Shown here in pieces: positions 42,810-52,122 of a DNA stretch of 64,000 bases (positions within the stretch are counted from its first letter, which is position 1; the number at the start of each line of letters is the position of its first letter). Source of the stretch: an uncultured Collinsella sp. (GTDB lineage: Bacteria; Actinomycetota; Coriobacteriia; Coriobacteriales; Coriobacteriaceae); the NCBI GenBank assembly GCA_900545665.1, contig UQZU01000003.1, forward strand, positions 47,353 to 111,352. The letters run 5' to 3'. A model generated the notes under the pieces. The model was given only the letters and a program-made list of their open reading frames with translations, ran no database searches and had not been told where the DNA came from. The translations under genes and the position numbers were made by a program.

Positions 42810-44480
42810 ATGGCAGCTAAAAAATCATCTCCCTTGAAGATCATTCCGCTCGGCGGCCTTGACGGCATCGGCAAGAACATGACGGTCTTCGAGTGCGGCG
42901 ACGACATGGTGCTCGTCGACGCTGGCCTCATGTTCCCCGACGACTCCCAGCCCGGTATCGACCTGGTGCTTCCTGACTACACCTACGTTCTTGAAAACGA
43001 GGAGAAGCTCCGCGGTATCGTCGTCACCCACGGCCACGAGGACCACACCGGTTCGCTTCCGTACCTGCTGCAGGACCTCAACAACAAGGTGCCCATCTTC
43101 TCGAGCAAGTTGACGCTTGGCTTTATCGAGGGCAAGCTTTCTGAGTTCCGCATCCGCGCACCCAAGTTCCGCGAGGTCAAGGGCGGCAGCCATGTCAACC
43201 TCGGCGGCATCTCGCTCGACTTCTTCTCGATGACGCACTCCATCCCCGGCGCTCTGGGCGTGTTCATCCGCACCAACCAGGGCACCGTTATGCACACCGG
43301 CGACTTTAAGCTCGACCAGACGCCCATCGACGGCGTCACGCCCGACTATGCCGCTGTCAGCCGCTTTGCCAAGCAGGGCATCGACCTGTTGCTGTCCGAC
43401 TCCACCAATGCCACGGTTCCCGGCTTTACCAAGTCCGAGGCCGAGGTTGGTCCCAACCTGCTGCATGCCATCAAGAACGCCCCGGGTCGCGTGTTCGTCG
43501 CTTCGTTCTCGAGCCATATCCATCGTTTGCAGCAGATCTGCGATGCCGCCCGCAAGTGCGGCCGTAAGGTCGTTGTGACCGGTCGTTCCATGCTCACCAA
43601 CACCCGCGTCGCGCGCGAGCTGGGCTACCTCAACATCGACGATGCCGATATCATCGATGCCTTCGATATCGATAACCTGCCCGACGACAAGATCGTCGTC
43701 ATGTGCACCGGTTCGCAGGGCGAGCCGCTGTCGGCCCTGTCCCGCATGGCCAATGGCGAGCACAAGACGCTCTCTATCCACGAGGGCGATACCGTCATCC
43801 TCTCGGCAACTCCCGTTCCCGGCAACGAGAAAGCCGTCCAGCAGGTCGTCAACAGCCTGGCCAAGCTCGGCTGCGACGTGTGGGATAAGAACCGCGCTCT
43901 TGTCCACGTCTCGGGCCACGGCAGCCAGGAGGAGCTTAAGCTCCTGATGGCCATGGCCAAGCCCACGTACTTTATGCCGGTTCACGGTGAGGCCGTGCAT
44001 CTGCGCGCCCATGCCCAGCTGGCCCGCAAGATGGGCATCAAGGACGATCATATCTTTATCCTCGATAACGGCGACACGCTCGAGATGCGCGGTGGTATCG
44101 TCAAGCGTGGTACGCCCGTCGAGTCCGGCGTCGTCTACGTCGACGGCCTGCGTATCGGCGATACCGACCCCATCGTCCTGCGCGATCGTCAGAAGCTCGC
44201 CAATGACGGTATGGTCACGGCCGTCGCCATCGTCTCGCTCAAGCACAAGAAGATCGAGGCCATCGAGTTCTCGGGCCGCGGCGTCTCGTTTGCCATCGAC
44301 GACCAGTTCTCCGAGGATGCCTCCGCGTCCATTATGAAGACGATCGAGAAGGGCAAGTTCAGCTTTACGAGCAGCGGTTCCGATGCTATTCGTAAGGCCG
44401 TGCGCGATTCGCTCTCTAACTTTATCTGGAGCCGTACGCGCACCCGTCCGATGATCATCCCGGTCGTCATGGAGGTTTAG
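42810..44480 (+). CDS. rnj: Ribonuclease J
   Basis: Metallo-beta-lactamase/beta-CASP RNase with 5'-3' exo- and endonuclease activity, central to mRNA decay and rRNA maturation where RNase E is absent. The 556-residue protein has the zinc motif THGHEDHTG (about residue 73), MHTGDFKLD, SDSTNAT and beta-CASP motifs including HVSGHGSQEELK and FMPVHGE. ATG 42810 gives the standard KIIPLGGLDGIGKNMT start. ftsK follows after one base. Confidence 0.95.
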   Translation: MAAKKSSPLKIIPLGGLDGIGKNMTVFECGDDMVLVDAGLMFPDDSQPGIDLVLPDYTYVLENEEKLRGIVVTHGHEDHTGSLPYLLQDLNNKVPIFSSKLTLGFIEGKLSEFRIRAPKFREVKGGSHVNLGGISLDFFSMTHSIPGALGVFIRTNQGTVMHTGDFKLDQTPIDGVTPDYAAVSRFAKQGIDLLLSDSTNATVPGFTKSEAEVGPNLLHAIKNAPGRVFVASFSSHIHRLQQICDAARKCGRKVVVTGRSMLTNTRVARELGYLNIDDADIIDAFDIDNLPDDKIVVMCTGSQGEPLSALSRMANGEHKTLSIHEGDTVILSATPVPGNEKAVQQVVNSLAKLGCDVWDKNRALVHVSGHGSQEELKLLMAMAKPTYFMPVHGEAVHLRAHAQLARKMGIKDDHIFILDNGDTLEMRGGIVKRGTPVESGVVYVDGLRIGDTDPIVLRDRQKLANDGMVTAVAIVSLKHKKIEAIEFSGRGVSFAIDDQFSEDASASIMKTIEKGKFSFTSSGSDAIRKAVRDSLSNFIWSRTRTRPMIIPVVMEV

Positions 44481-44481
44481 T

Positions 44482-47262
44482 TTGGCGCGTGGATCTGCAC
44501 AAAACGCCAAAGGCAATAAGGCCAATAACCAACCGGCATCTGCTAAGGGTGCCGGTTCCCATCTGCGTGCCAATAAGGGCCACGAGGCGGACTTCGACGA
44601 TTTTGAGCCTTTGGTGGAGCCCTCGGCCAACCGTGATATCGCCGGCGTGGTCATCGCCGTTTTGGCGATTGCGTCCTTCATTGCCGTGATTTCGCCGGCG
44701 ACCGCACCCGTTACGGCTGCGGTTGCCGGTTTCTACCACCTGGGCTTTGGTCTGGGCGCCTACGTGCTGCCGATCGTCATTTTGCTGTTTGCCGCCACGC
44801 TCTTTTTAGGCGAGGACTCGCCGCTCAACGCGCGCTCGGTCGCGGGCGGCGCCGTGGTCTTTATCGCCATCGTCTCCATTCTTTCGCTGATGGTGCCGGG
44901 TACGAGTGTCTCTTGTGACCTTATGTTCACGCCGCAAAATTTGTCCGCCTCGGGTGGCTACATCGGTGCGTTTATTGCGAGTGCGCTGCAGAATGCCCTG
45001 GGTAAGCCTATCGCGATGGTAGTCCTGTTGGGCTTTGTCGTCGTGGGCTTGGTCATCATCGGCTTTTCGGTTGGCGGCGTTTTGCGCTCTGCTCGCGACC
45101 GTGCGGCCGATTTTGCCGAGCGCCGTCGTGCCGATGTCAACGCCAGCCCGTGGGGTGACGACGAAGCCCTGTCGGTGCCCGGCGTTGCCCGTCCGCACCT
45201 GAGCATTCTTCGTCAAAAGGGCTCCGATGCTGCCGTGACCACGGTCATGGGCAACGATGTGGACCCGGTTTTGGACGATGACGACGAGGACGAGAATCCG
45301 TTTGTCGACGTGTCCGAGTCGGTTGAGGCTGAGTGCGCTAAGACGACGCTGCTGCCGCGCCGCCATGCCAAGAAGGGCAAGGCCACACCCAAGTTGAATA
45401 CAAGCGAGCCCGACCCGTCTTGGTCCGATAGCGAGATTGAGCTCACCGAGGGCGATGACGAGGATGACGAGGCTCCGATTGAGACCGCAAAGACAACTTT
45501 GCTGCCGCGCCGCCATGCAAAGCGCGACCAGGTAACCGGTCAGCTTTCGATGGAAGACGACCCCGATAAGACCGCCGAGTCCGAGCCGCCGTTTGCCGTA
45601 AATCCTGTTTCGGCAGCACCTCAGATCCCCGACTTCTTGAAGCATCCCAAGGTTGCCGATGCGTCTGCATCGAGTGCTGTCGAATCGGCTCCGGCTAGCG
45701 ATGGGAGAGCGGACGCAACTCCTACGGATGCCGAGGGCGAAGAAGAGGGCGGCCTCAAGCTTCCGCCGCTCGAGATCCTGCACGCCAACCCGCAGTCGGC
45801 GTCCGCCGCGTCTTCGGACAAGGAGCTGGAGCAGACCGCTGAGTCACTGCAATCCACCTTGCTTGAGTTTGGCCGAAGTGCCCGCGTGGTCGGCTGGATC
45901 GCCGGCCCCACGGTGACGACCTTTAAGCTTCAGCCCGGCGAGGGCGAGCGCGTGAGCAAGATTTCGAGCCTCGAGGACGATATCGCGCTTTCGCTCGCTG
46001 CCCAGTCGGTGCGTATCTTTGCCCCGATCCCCGGCACCTCGCTCGTGGGCATCGAGATTCCCAATCGCAAGCGCCAAAACGTCAATCTGGGCGACGTGCT
46101 GCCCTATGTGAAGGGCGGTCCGCTCGAGCTCGCCATCGGGCGCGATGCCGAGGGCACGCCTGTTGTCGCTGACCTCGCCAAGATGCCCCACCTGCTTATT
46201 GCCGGTACGACCGGTTCTGGTAAGTCGGTGATGATCAATTCCATTATCACGACCCTGCTCATGCGCGCCCTTCCCGAGGACGTTCGCCTGATCATGGTCG
46301 ACCCCAAGCGCGTCGAGCTTGCGGGCTATAACGGTCTGCCGCATCTCTATGTGCCCGTGGTGACTGAGCCCAAGCAGGCCGCGAGCGCTCTGCAATGGGC
46401 CGTGTCCGAGATGGAGCGTCGCCTGAAGGTCTTCGAGCGTCTTAACGTTCGTAAGATCTCGACCTACAACGAAAAGCAGGCCGCCGGCGAGTTTGAGCAT
46501 TACGACAACCCGCCGCAAAAGATGCCCTACTTGGTCATCATCATTGACGAGCTCTCGGACCTGATGATGGTCGCCGGTAAGGATGTCGAGGCCTCGATCG
46601 TGCGTATTGCTCAGCTGGGCCGTGCCGCCGGTATCCACCTTATCGTTGCCACGCAGCGCCCGAGCTCCAACGTGGTGACGGGCCTCATTAAGGCCAACAT
46701 CACCAACCGTATCGCCTTTAACGTCGCCACGGGCATCGACTCGCGCGTTATCATCGACCAGATGGGTGCCGAAAAGCTCACCGGTTTGGGCGACATGCTG
46801 TTCTCCAAGGTCGACTGGGGCAAGCCTCGCCGTATCCAGGGCTGCTTTGTCTCGGACGACGAAATCAACGAGATTGTCGAGTTCGTCAAGTCGCAGAGCG
46901 AGCCCGACTACCACGAGGAGATCCTGTCTGCCGTGGCGCCCGCTTCCATGTCCATGGCGGGTGGCGGCGGCATTGTCCGCACCGGAGTCGCCGAGCCGCA
47001 AGACGATGATCCGCTCATTTGGGAAGCCGCCCATATTGTGGTGGAATCGCAGCTTGGCTCCACATCTGGCCTGCAACGTCGTCTGAAGGTTGGCTATGCG
47101 CGTGCCGGGCGTATTATGGACATGCTGGAAGAAAAGGGTGTCGTCGGCCCGCCCGACGGTTCTAAGCCGCGCGAGGTCCTGTTGGACGAGGAGGGACTTG
47201 CCGCGCTGGAGTCTGTCGACGCCGAGATGGCACGTGAAGATCGTGAGTTTGGAGGATTCTGA
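44482..47262 (+). CDS. ftsK: DNA translocase FtsK/SpoIIIE
   Basis: Septum-located ATPase pumping chromosome ends during division. The 926-residue protein has a charged N-terminus, four hydrophobic helices (about 55-190) and a long acidic linker with a duplicated AKTTLLPRRHAK peptide (encoded near 45337 and 45487). The motor domain has Walker A AGTTGSGKSV, Walker B LVIIIDELSDLMM, and RPSSNVVTGLIKANI. The C-terminal gamma winged helix (LKVGYARAGRIMDMLEEKGVVG) reads KOPS/SRS-type DNA. TTG 44482, with GGAGG at the end of rnj. Confidence 0.95.
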   Translation: MARGSAQNAKGNKANNQPASAKGAGSHLRANKGHEADFDDFEPLVEPSANRDIAGVVIAVLAIASFIAVISPATAPVTAAVAGFYHLGFGLGAYVLPIVILLFAATLFLGEDSPLNARSVAGGAVVFIAIVSILSLMVPGTSVSCDLMFTPQNLSASGGYIGAFIASALQNALGKPIAMVVLLGFVVVGLVIIGFSVGGVLRSARDRAADFAERRRADVNASPWGDDEALSVPGVARPHLSILRQKGSDAAVTTVMGNDVDPVLDDDDEDENPFVDVSESVEAECAKTTLLPRRHAKKGKATPKLNTSEPDPSWSDSEIELTEGDDEDDEAPIETAKTTLLPRRHAKRDQVTGQLSMEDDPDKTAESEPPFAVNPVSAAPQIPDFLKHPKVADASASSAVESAPASDGRADATPTDAEGEEEGGLKLPPLEILHANPQSASAASSDKELEQTAESLQSTLLEFGRSARVVGWIAGPTVTTFKLQPGEGERVSKISSLEDDIALSLAAQSVRIFAPIPGTSLVGIEIPNRKRQNVNLGDVLPYVKGGPLELAIGRDAEGTPVVADLAKMPHLLIAGTTGSGKSVMINSIITTLLMRALPEDVRLIMVDPKRVELAGYNGLPHLYVPVVTEPKQAASALQWAVSEMERRLKVFERLNVRKISTYNEKQAAGEFEHYDNPPQKMPYLVIIIDELSDLMMVAGKDVEASIVRIAQLGRAAGIHLIVATQRPSSNVVTGLIKANITNRIAFNVATGIDSRVIIDQMGAEKLTGLGDMLFSKVDWGKPRRIQGCFVSDDEINEIVEFVKSQSEPDYHEEILSAVAPASMSMAGGGGIVRTGVAEPQDDDPLIWEAAHIVVESQLGSTSGLQRRLKVGYARAGRIMDMLEEKGVVGPPDGSKPREVLLDEEGLAALESVDAEMAREDREFGGF

Positions 47263-48773
47263 TGGCTGCACGCTTTGGTGACATGCTGCTCGAGCAGCGT
47301 CGCCGGATGGGCCTTTCCATTCAGCAGGTTGCCAACACCATCAAAATCAGGCCGCAGATCATCGAGTTTTTCGAGACCGGTAACTTTGCTTCGATGCCGC
47401 CGCGCGGCTATGCGCAGGGCATGATTTCGAGCTATGCTCGCTTTTTGGGCCTCAATCCGCGCGAGGTCGTCAATGCCTACTTTGACGACCTGATGGCATA
47501 CGAACGTGAGACGTCGCAGCAGGGCGGTCGTTTTCAGGACGCCGCCGGCTACGTCAATTCGCGTTCCTCGGTCGATAACGGGCGCTTCCTGATGGTTCAG
47601 GGCGGTCGTTCGACCCGCTATGGACAGCGTCCTCAGCAGGCCGGTTATATTACCGAGACGGGTTCGGGCGAGGAGATTCGCTCACAGCGTGACCGGTTCC
47701 GCAGTACGCCGATGCCCGAGGACCGTGCACTTCCCGCTGCCCGCGGCGTGGCGCGTGACCCTCGTGCCGGCTACGGCGACGGTGGCTATTCCGATCGCGG
47801 TTACCGTGGTGCCTCTACGGGACGCTCTCGCGGTGGCTATGCGGATGCCGATACCACGCAGGTGACGCCGCGTCTTCGCTCTCAATCACAGCCGTATGGC
47901 CAGCGCTCTTCGGCTCCGCGTTCGGGCCAGCGTGGCTATCAAGGCCGCGGTAAACTTGCACCCCGCTCGGGTCAGCGCGGCCTTCAGGGCCAGGGCGGCT
48001 ATCGCGGCCGTTCCGATAGCAATCGCGGTCGTATGCCTCAGGGAAGCGGCCGCAGCAGTTCCGGTCGTGGACGCGGCGGATCACGTACTCCTCAAAACAA
48101 CGGGCTCGATCCGCGTATCGTCTACGCCGGCATCGGTGCCGTTGCGCTGCTGTTGATTGTGCTCATCGTGGTGCTTCTGCGCGGTTGCGCATCTTCGGCG
48201 CCCGAGACCACGCCCGAGACGCCCACTGCCACCAAGACGACGACTAAGAAGTCTTCTAAGAAGACCGAAACGGTCGACGAGGATGAAGACACCGATGAGG
48301 CGACGGATGAGTCGACTGATTCGGATGCTACCAAGACGACGGCCAAGAAGGAAGAGAACGAGGTCACGAAGGTCAAAGTCTCCGTTGCCAAGGGAAAGAC
48401 CGCGTGGATTGAGGTCAAGGTTGACGGCAAGTCGGTCTATGGCGCCCAGGCGACTGGCCCCTTTGAGCAGGAGTACACGCCCGAGTCCTCAATCGAGATC
48501 ACCACGTCCAAGCCTTCCGATGTCACCGTTACCAAGAACGGTGAAAAGGTCCGTTATGATACCAAGACCTCGGGCGTGGCACGCGTGACGATCACCGTTC
48601 CCAAGAAGGAGACGTCTGATTCCGAGAATGGTGAAAGTTCTGATGGTACCGACACCACCGATGGTACCGATACCACCGACGGTACCGATGCCCAGTCCAC
48701 GGATGGCGCCGATACCGCAACCGACGGTCAGACACCCACCGATTCTACCGACAATTCGTACGATAGCTACTAG
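47262..48773 (+). CDS. RodZ-like HTH membrane protein with long low-complexity regions
   Basis: A 503-residue protein. The N-terminal Xre-type HTH domain (GDMLLEQRRRMGLSIQQVAN, then PPRGYAQGMISSYARFLGL; about 1-75) is that of RodZ, which links MreB to cell-wall synthesis. A Gly/Arg/Gln-rich region of about 200 residues with repeats such as RSGQRGYQGRG follows. One transmembrane helix (about 287-306, VYAGIGAVALLLIVLIVVLL), an acidic/Thr linker, a DUF4115-like beta domain, and a Thr/Asp/Gly repeat tail complete it. ATG overlaps the ftsK stop. RodZ after ftsK is common in Gram-positives; the disordered part is far longer than usual. Confidence 0.8.
   Translation: MAARFGDMLLEQRRRMGLSIQQVANTIKIRPQIIEFFETGNFASMPPRGYAQGMISSYARFLGLNPREVVNAYFDDLMAYERETSQQGGRFQDAAGYVNSRSSVDNGRFLMVQGGRSTRYGQRPQQAGYITETGSGEEIRSQRDRFRSTPMPEDRALPAARGVARDPRAGYGDGGYSDRGYRGASTGRSRGGYADADTTQVTPRLRSQSQPYGQRSSAPRSGQRGYQGRGKLAPRSGQRGLQGQGGYRGRSDSNRGRMPQGSGRSSSGRGRGGSRTPQNNGLDPRIVYAGIGAVALLLIVLIVVLLRGCASSAPETTPETPTATKTTTKKSSKKTETVDEDEDTDEATDESTDSDATKTTAKKEENEVTKVKVSVAKGKTAWIEVKVDGKSVYGAQATGPFEQEYTPESSIEITTSKPSDVTVTKNGEKVRYDTKTSGVARVTITVPKKETSDSENGESSDGTDTTDGTDTTDGTDAQSTDGADTATDGQTPTDSTDNSYDSY
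48642..48692 (+). repeat. 18-bp tandem repeat inside the rodZ-like gene
   Basis: About 2.8 copies of GATGGTACCGAYACCACC, each encoding DGTDTT, start at 48642, 48660 and 48678. The unit is in frame, so copy number changes would lengthen the tail without breaking the gene. Confidence 0.8.
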
Positions 48774-48799
48774 GCCGCTCGTACGCGAAAGGAAACATC

Positions 48800-49297
48800 A
48801 TGGCTAAAGATTCCAGCTTCGACGTCGTGTCCGAGGTCAACATGCAAGAGGTCGACAACGCCTTCCAGCAGACCACGCGCGAGATTTCTCAGCGCTATGA
48901 CCTTAAGGATTCCGGCGCCACGATCGAGCTTTCGAAGGGCGATAAGCTCTTTACGATCAACGCCCCGGCCGACTTTGTCTCCAAACAGATTGTCGACGTG
49001 CTGAGCTCCAAGCTCATCAAGCGCGGCATCGACCTCAAGGCTGTCTCGTGGGATGCTCCGCAGGCGGCATCGGGTGGCACCGTGCGCGTGCTCGGCCATA
49101 TCGTCGAGGGTATCGACCAGGCGACCGCCAAGAAGATCAACAAGGACATCAAGGAGCAAAAGCTCAAGGTCAAGGTGACCATCGAGGCCGACAAGCTGCG
49201 TGTTTCCTCTGCTTCGAAGGACGCGTTGCAGACCGTGATCCAGTTCCTGCGCGACCAGGACTACGGTCAGCCGCTGCAGTTCACCAACTACCGCTAA
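48800..49297 (+). CDS. yajQ: YajQ-family nucleotide-binding protein
   Basis: A 165-residue cytoplasmic protein of the YajQ/UPF0234 family, two ferredoxin-like folds. Characterised members bind cyclic di-GMP or nucleotides. The start SSFDVVSEVNMQEVDNAFQQ and the end RDQDYGQPLQFTNYR are diagnostic. GAAAGGAAAC precedes the ATG. Its role here is not evident from the neighbours rodZ and rimO. Confidence 0.92.
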   Translation: MAKDSSFDVVSEVNMQEVDNAFQQTTREISQRYDLKDSGATIELSKGDKLFTINAPADFVSKQIVDVLSSKLIKRGIDLKAVSWDAPQAASGGTVRVLGHIVEGIDQATAKKINKDIKEQKLKVKVTIEADKLRVSSASKDALQTVIQFLRDQDYGQPLQFTNYR

Positions 49298-49324
49298 TAT
49301 CATTCGAAAGGACCGCTCTCCAAC

Positions 49325-50674
49325 ATGGATACACCGTTGGGCTCCGTGCTCTACATCACCCTCGGGTGCGCTAAGAACGAGGTTGACACCGACCGCATGC
49401 GTTCTCTTTTGACCGCCGCAGGCTACGAGGAGGCATTCGACCCGCAGGACGCCGATATCGCCATCGTCAATACATGCTCGTTCCTCGCCTCCGCAACGTC
49501 CGAGAGCATCGAGACCACGCTCGAGCTCGCCAACGAGGTTCAGGACGGCGTTCGTTCTTGCCCCATCGTCATGTGCGGCTGCGTGCCGTCGCGCTATGGC
49601 GATGACCTGCCTGACGAGCTGCCCGAGGTCGCTGCCTTTGTGAAGGCCGACGAGGAAGACGGCATCGTGGCGGTCATCGATGGCGTGCTGGGTGTCGAGC
49701 GTGAGATTGCAGCCTATATCCCGCAGGTCAAACGTACCGTCGAGGGTGCTGTCGCCTACGTCAAGATTTCCGATGGCTGCAACCGCTTCTGCAGCTTCTG
49801 CATGATTCCCTATATTCGCGGTCGCTATCATTCGCGCAATGCCGAGAGCATCATCTCCGAGGTGCGCGACCTGGTTGCCGGCGGTGTGCGCGAGATCGTG
49901 CTGATCGGCCAGGACACGGGCATCTGGGGTACCGACTTTGCCGACGAGGACGTCGCCGATGGCTCGCCGCGCAATCTGGCGCAGCTGCTGCGTGCCGTCG
50001 CCGAGGCCGTGCGCCCGCACAACGTCTGGGTCCGCGTGCTCTATCTGCAGCCCGAGGGCATGACTGACGAACTCATCGAGACGATTCGCGATACGCCCGA
50101 GGTGCTGCCCTATATCGATATCCCCGTGCAGCACTGCGACGCGCGCATTCTCAAGGCCATGCGTCGCTCCGGTTCGCGCCAGGAGCTCGAGGATCTGTTC
50201 CGCGACCTTCGCGAGCGCATCCCCGGCATCGTGATTCGTTCCACGGCCATGGTCGGCTTCCCGACCGAGACCGACGACGAGTTCCGCGATCTTATCGACT
50301 TTATGGACACCGTCGGCTTTGACTACACGAGTGTCTTTGCCTACTCGCAGGAGGAGGGCAGCCTGGCCGCTAAGATGGAGGGCCAGGTCGACGAAGAGGT
50401 CAAGCTCGAGCGCGCCCAGGAGGCCATGGACCTGGCCGAGTCGCTCGGTTTTGCCGCCACCGCCGCACATGTGGGCGAGCGCGCCCAGGTAATCGTCGAC
50501 GGTATCGAAGAGACCGAGGATGGCGCCGAGCTGATCGGACATGCCTGGTTCCAGGCGCCCGATTCCGATGGCGCGGTGCATCTGGACGCCAGCGAGGCGT
50601 CCGTGGGCGATATTCTGACCGTCGAGTTTACCGATAGCTTCTGCTACGAGCTTATCGGTCATGTTGTGGAGTAG
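49325..50674 (+). CDS. rimO: Ribosomal protein S12 methylthiotransferase
   Basis: Radical SAM enzyme adding a methylthio group to an aspartate of S12. The N-terminal domain has TLGCAKNEVDTDRM, NTCSFLASA and CGCVPSR. The SAM cluster is CNRFCSFCMIP. A C-terminal TRAM domain ends the 449-residue protein. LGCAKNEVDTD and CSFCMIP separate RimO from MiaB and MtaB. pgsA and cinA follow, a typical rimO-pgsA-cinA-recA order. Confidence 0.95.
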   Translation: MDTPLGSVLYITLGCAKNEVDTDRMRSLLTAAGYEEAFDPQDADIAIVNTCSFLASATSESIETTLELANEVQDGVRSCPIVMCGCVPSRYGDDLPDELPEVAAFVKADEEDGIVAVIDGVLGVEREIAAYIPQVKRTVEGAVAYVKISDGCNRFCSFCMIPYIRGRYHSRNAESIISEVRDLVAGGVREIVLIGQDTGIWGTDFADEDVADGSPRNLAQLLRAVAEAVRPHNVWVRVLYLQPEGMTDELIETIRDTPEVLPYIDIPVQHCDARILKAMRRSGSRQELEDLFRDLRERIPGIVIRSTAMVGFPTETDDEFRDLIDFMDTVGFDYTSVFAYSQEEGSLAAKMEGQVDEEVKLERAQEAMDLAESLGFAATAAHVGERAQVIVDGIEETEDGAELIGHAWFQAPDSDGAVHLDASEASVGDILTVEFTDSFCYELIGHVVE

Positions 50675-50683
50675 GAGAGCGTC

Positions 50684-51322
50684 GTGGCTAACGAGAGTAA
50701 TAAGGAACTGACGAGTGTCTGGACGCCCGCCAACATCGTGACGTGCGTTCGCATCGTCTTTATCCCGGTGTTCATGATCGTGTCGGCGCTTTCTCACACG
50801 AGTGTTGCCGGTACGGATTGGAGCACCTTCGACGGCCCGCTCGCCGCCGCTGCCTTCATTCTGTATATGATCCTGTCGTGCACCGATAAGGTCGACGGTT
50901 ATCTGGCGCGTTCGCGCAACGAGATCACCGACTTCGGTAAATTCTTGGACCCCATCGCCGATAAGCTGCTCGTGTTCTCGGCCCTGCTGCTGTTCTTGGA
51001 TTTTGGCGCAGTGACCGTGTGGTCCGTGTTCATTATCCTGTTCCGTGAGCTTCTGGTGAGCGCCCTTCGCATGGTCGCGAGTGCGGCCGGTGTGGTCGTT
51101 GCGGCCGATAAGCTCGGCAAGTACAAGACGGCAACCACGATGGTCTCCATTTGCGGTTACCTGTGCGTTTTTGCTATGGCCGGCTTGCACCTTGGCCCGG
51201 TGGCGCTAACGCTCGGCATCTACTCGGTGTCGCGCTTCCTGTACGCCGTTGCCGTTGTCCTGACCGTTATCTCGGGCGCCCAGTACTTCTGGAACTGCCG
51301 CAAGATCGTCTTTTCGGTCTAG
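50684..51322 (+). CDS. pgsA: CDP-diacylglycerol-glycerol-3-phosphate 3-phosphatidyltransferase
   Basis: Makes phosphatidylglycerophosphate from CDP-diacylglycerol. A 212-residue membrane protein with the CDP-alcohol phosphotransferase motif spread over TDKVDGYLARSRNEIT and DFGKFLDPIADK (Asp-x2-Asp-Gly-x2-Ala-Arg ... Gly-x3-Asp-x3-Asp complete). GTG start with AGGAG upstream. It uses the product of CdsA in the first operon. Confidence 0.94.
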   Translation: MANESNKELTSVWTPANIVTCVRIVFIPVFMIVSALSHTSVAGTDWSTFDGPLAAAAFILYMILSCTDKVDGYLARSRNEITDFGKFLDPIADKLLVFSALLLFLDFGAVTVWSVFIILFRELLVSALRMVASAAGVVVAADKLGKYKTATTMVSICGYLCVFAMAGLHLGPVALTLGIYSVSRFLYAVAVVLTVISGAQYFWNCRKIVFSV

Positions 51323-51328
51323 GTCCTG

Positions 51329-51865
51329 GTGGGTATGACGGACTCTTTTGAGCAGATTTCCGCACATAACGAGGAGCTGGCGCGTGATATTGTCGAGCGC
51401 GCGAGCGCTCGGGGCGTGACGGTTTCGACGGCTGAGTCGCTGACGGCGGGTATGATCGCCTCGACGATTGCCGATATCCCGGGCGCCTCGGCGGTGCTGC
51501 GTGGCGGTGCGGTGACCTATTGCGATGAGATTAAGCATCGTGTTCTTGGTGTTGAGCAGGAGACGCTCGACCGCTATACCGCGGTCTCGCATCAGACCGC
51601 GCGCGAGATGGCGGTGGGTTCGCTGGAGCTGTACCAGAGCGATATTGCAGTGAGCGCAACGGGTTATGCCGGCCCCGGCGGTGGCACTGAGGACGATCCG
51701 GCGGGCACTTTCTATATTGGCTGGGCGCATCGTTCCGCCGATGGGGGCGTGCCGGTCGTGGACTCTGTGCGCTGCCACTATGAGGGTGACCGTTCGTGTG
51801 TTCGTGCACATGCGGTCACGGAGGCATTGGGTCGCATTGCCCCTGTGCTCAACTCTATGGAATAG
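51329..51865 (+). CDS. CinA C-terminal domain protein (nicotinamide-nucleotide amidase)
   Basis: A 178-residue stand-alone PncC-type deamidase that recycles NMN to nicotinate mononucleotide. The motifs VSTAESLTAGMIASTI (about 31-46), RGGAVTYCDEIKHRVLGV and SATGYAGPGGG are characteristic. The N-terminal MoCF/CinA half is absent, as in E. coli PncC/YgaD. Start GTG 51329 or ATG 51335; neither has a strong SD. It sits upstream of recA, as in many bacteria where the gene was named competence-inducible. Confidence 0.9.
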   Translation: MGMTDSFEQISAHNEELARDIVERASARGVTVSTAESLTAGMIASTIADIPGASAVLRGGAVTYCDEIKHRVLGVEQETLDRYTAVSHQTAREMAVGSLELYQSDIAVSATGYAGPGGGTEDDPAGTFYIGWAHRSADGGVPVVDSVRCHYEGDRSCVRAHAVTEALGRIAPVLNSME

Positions 51866-51872
51866 ACGTGTT

Positions 51873-51899
51873 TTAAGGGGCCTCCGAGCCCCTTAATTG
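51873..51899 (+). terminator. Terminator after the cinA-like gene
   Basis: TTAAGGGGC (51873-51881) pairs with GCCCCTTAA (51888-51896) around a 6-nt loop, then TTG. It isolates recA from the upstream operon. Confidence 0.8.
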
Positions 51900-51969
51900 T
51901 GGAGATAGGGACCTTAGGCTCATTTGGCGTTTGTGCTGGTTTTAGATGTATTTTTGCCTGCCTTGTTCA

Positions 51970-52035
51970 TATTTGGTTCTTTGTGGTCAAGCATTTGGTC
52001 AGTGTTTGGTCGGCGTTTGGTTGGGTTTTGGAAAG
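51970..52035 (+). promoter_or_regulatory. Phased 11-bp TTTGGT array upstream of recA
   Basis: Six consecutive 11-bp units: TATTTGGTTCT, TTGTGGTCAAG, CATTTGGTCAG, TGTTTGGTCGG, CGTTTGGTTGG and GTTTTGGAAAG. TTTGGT is exact in four of them. The period is about one helical turn, placing all copies on one face of the DNA, and the array ends 28 bp before the recA -35. Confidence 0.6.
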
Positions 52036-52063
52036 ACCGCCTGCATATGATTGGCCTGAACGG

Positions 52064-52092
52064 TTGACCACGAACAGCCGTTCGTTTATTAT
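52064..52092 (+). promoter_or_regulatory. recA promoter with LexA box in the spacer
   Basis: TTGACC (52064-52069) and TATTAT (52087-52092) are separated by 17 bp. The spacer contains CGAAC-AGCC-GTTCG (52071-52084), a perfect Cheo-type SOS box, so bound LexA would block RNA polymerase. Confidence 0.85.
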
Positions 52093-52122
52093 CGATGCAG
52101 GTTGTTAAGAGGAGGGCTATTC

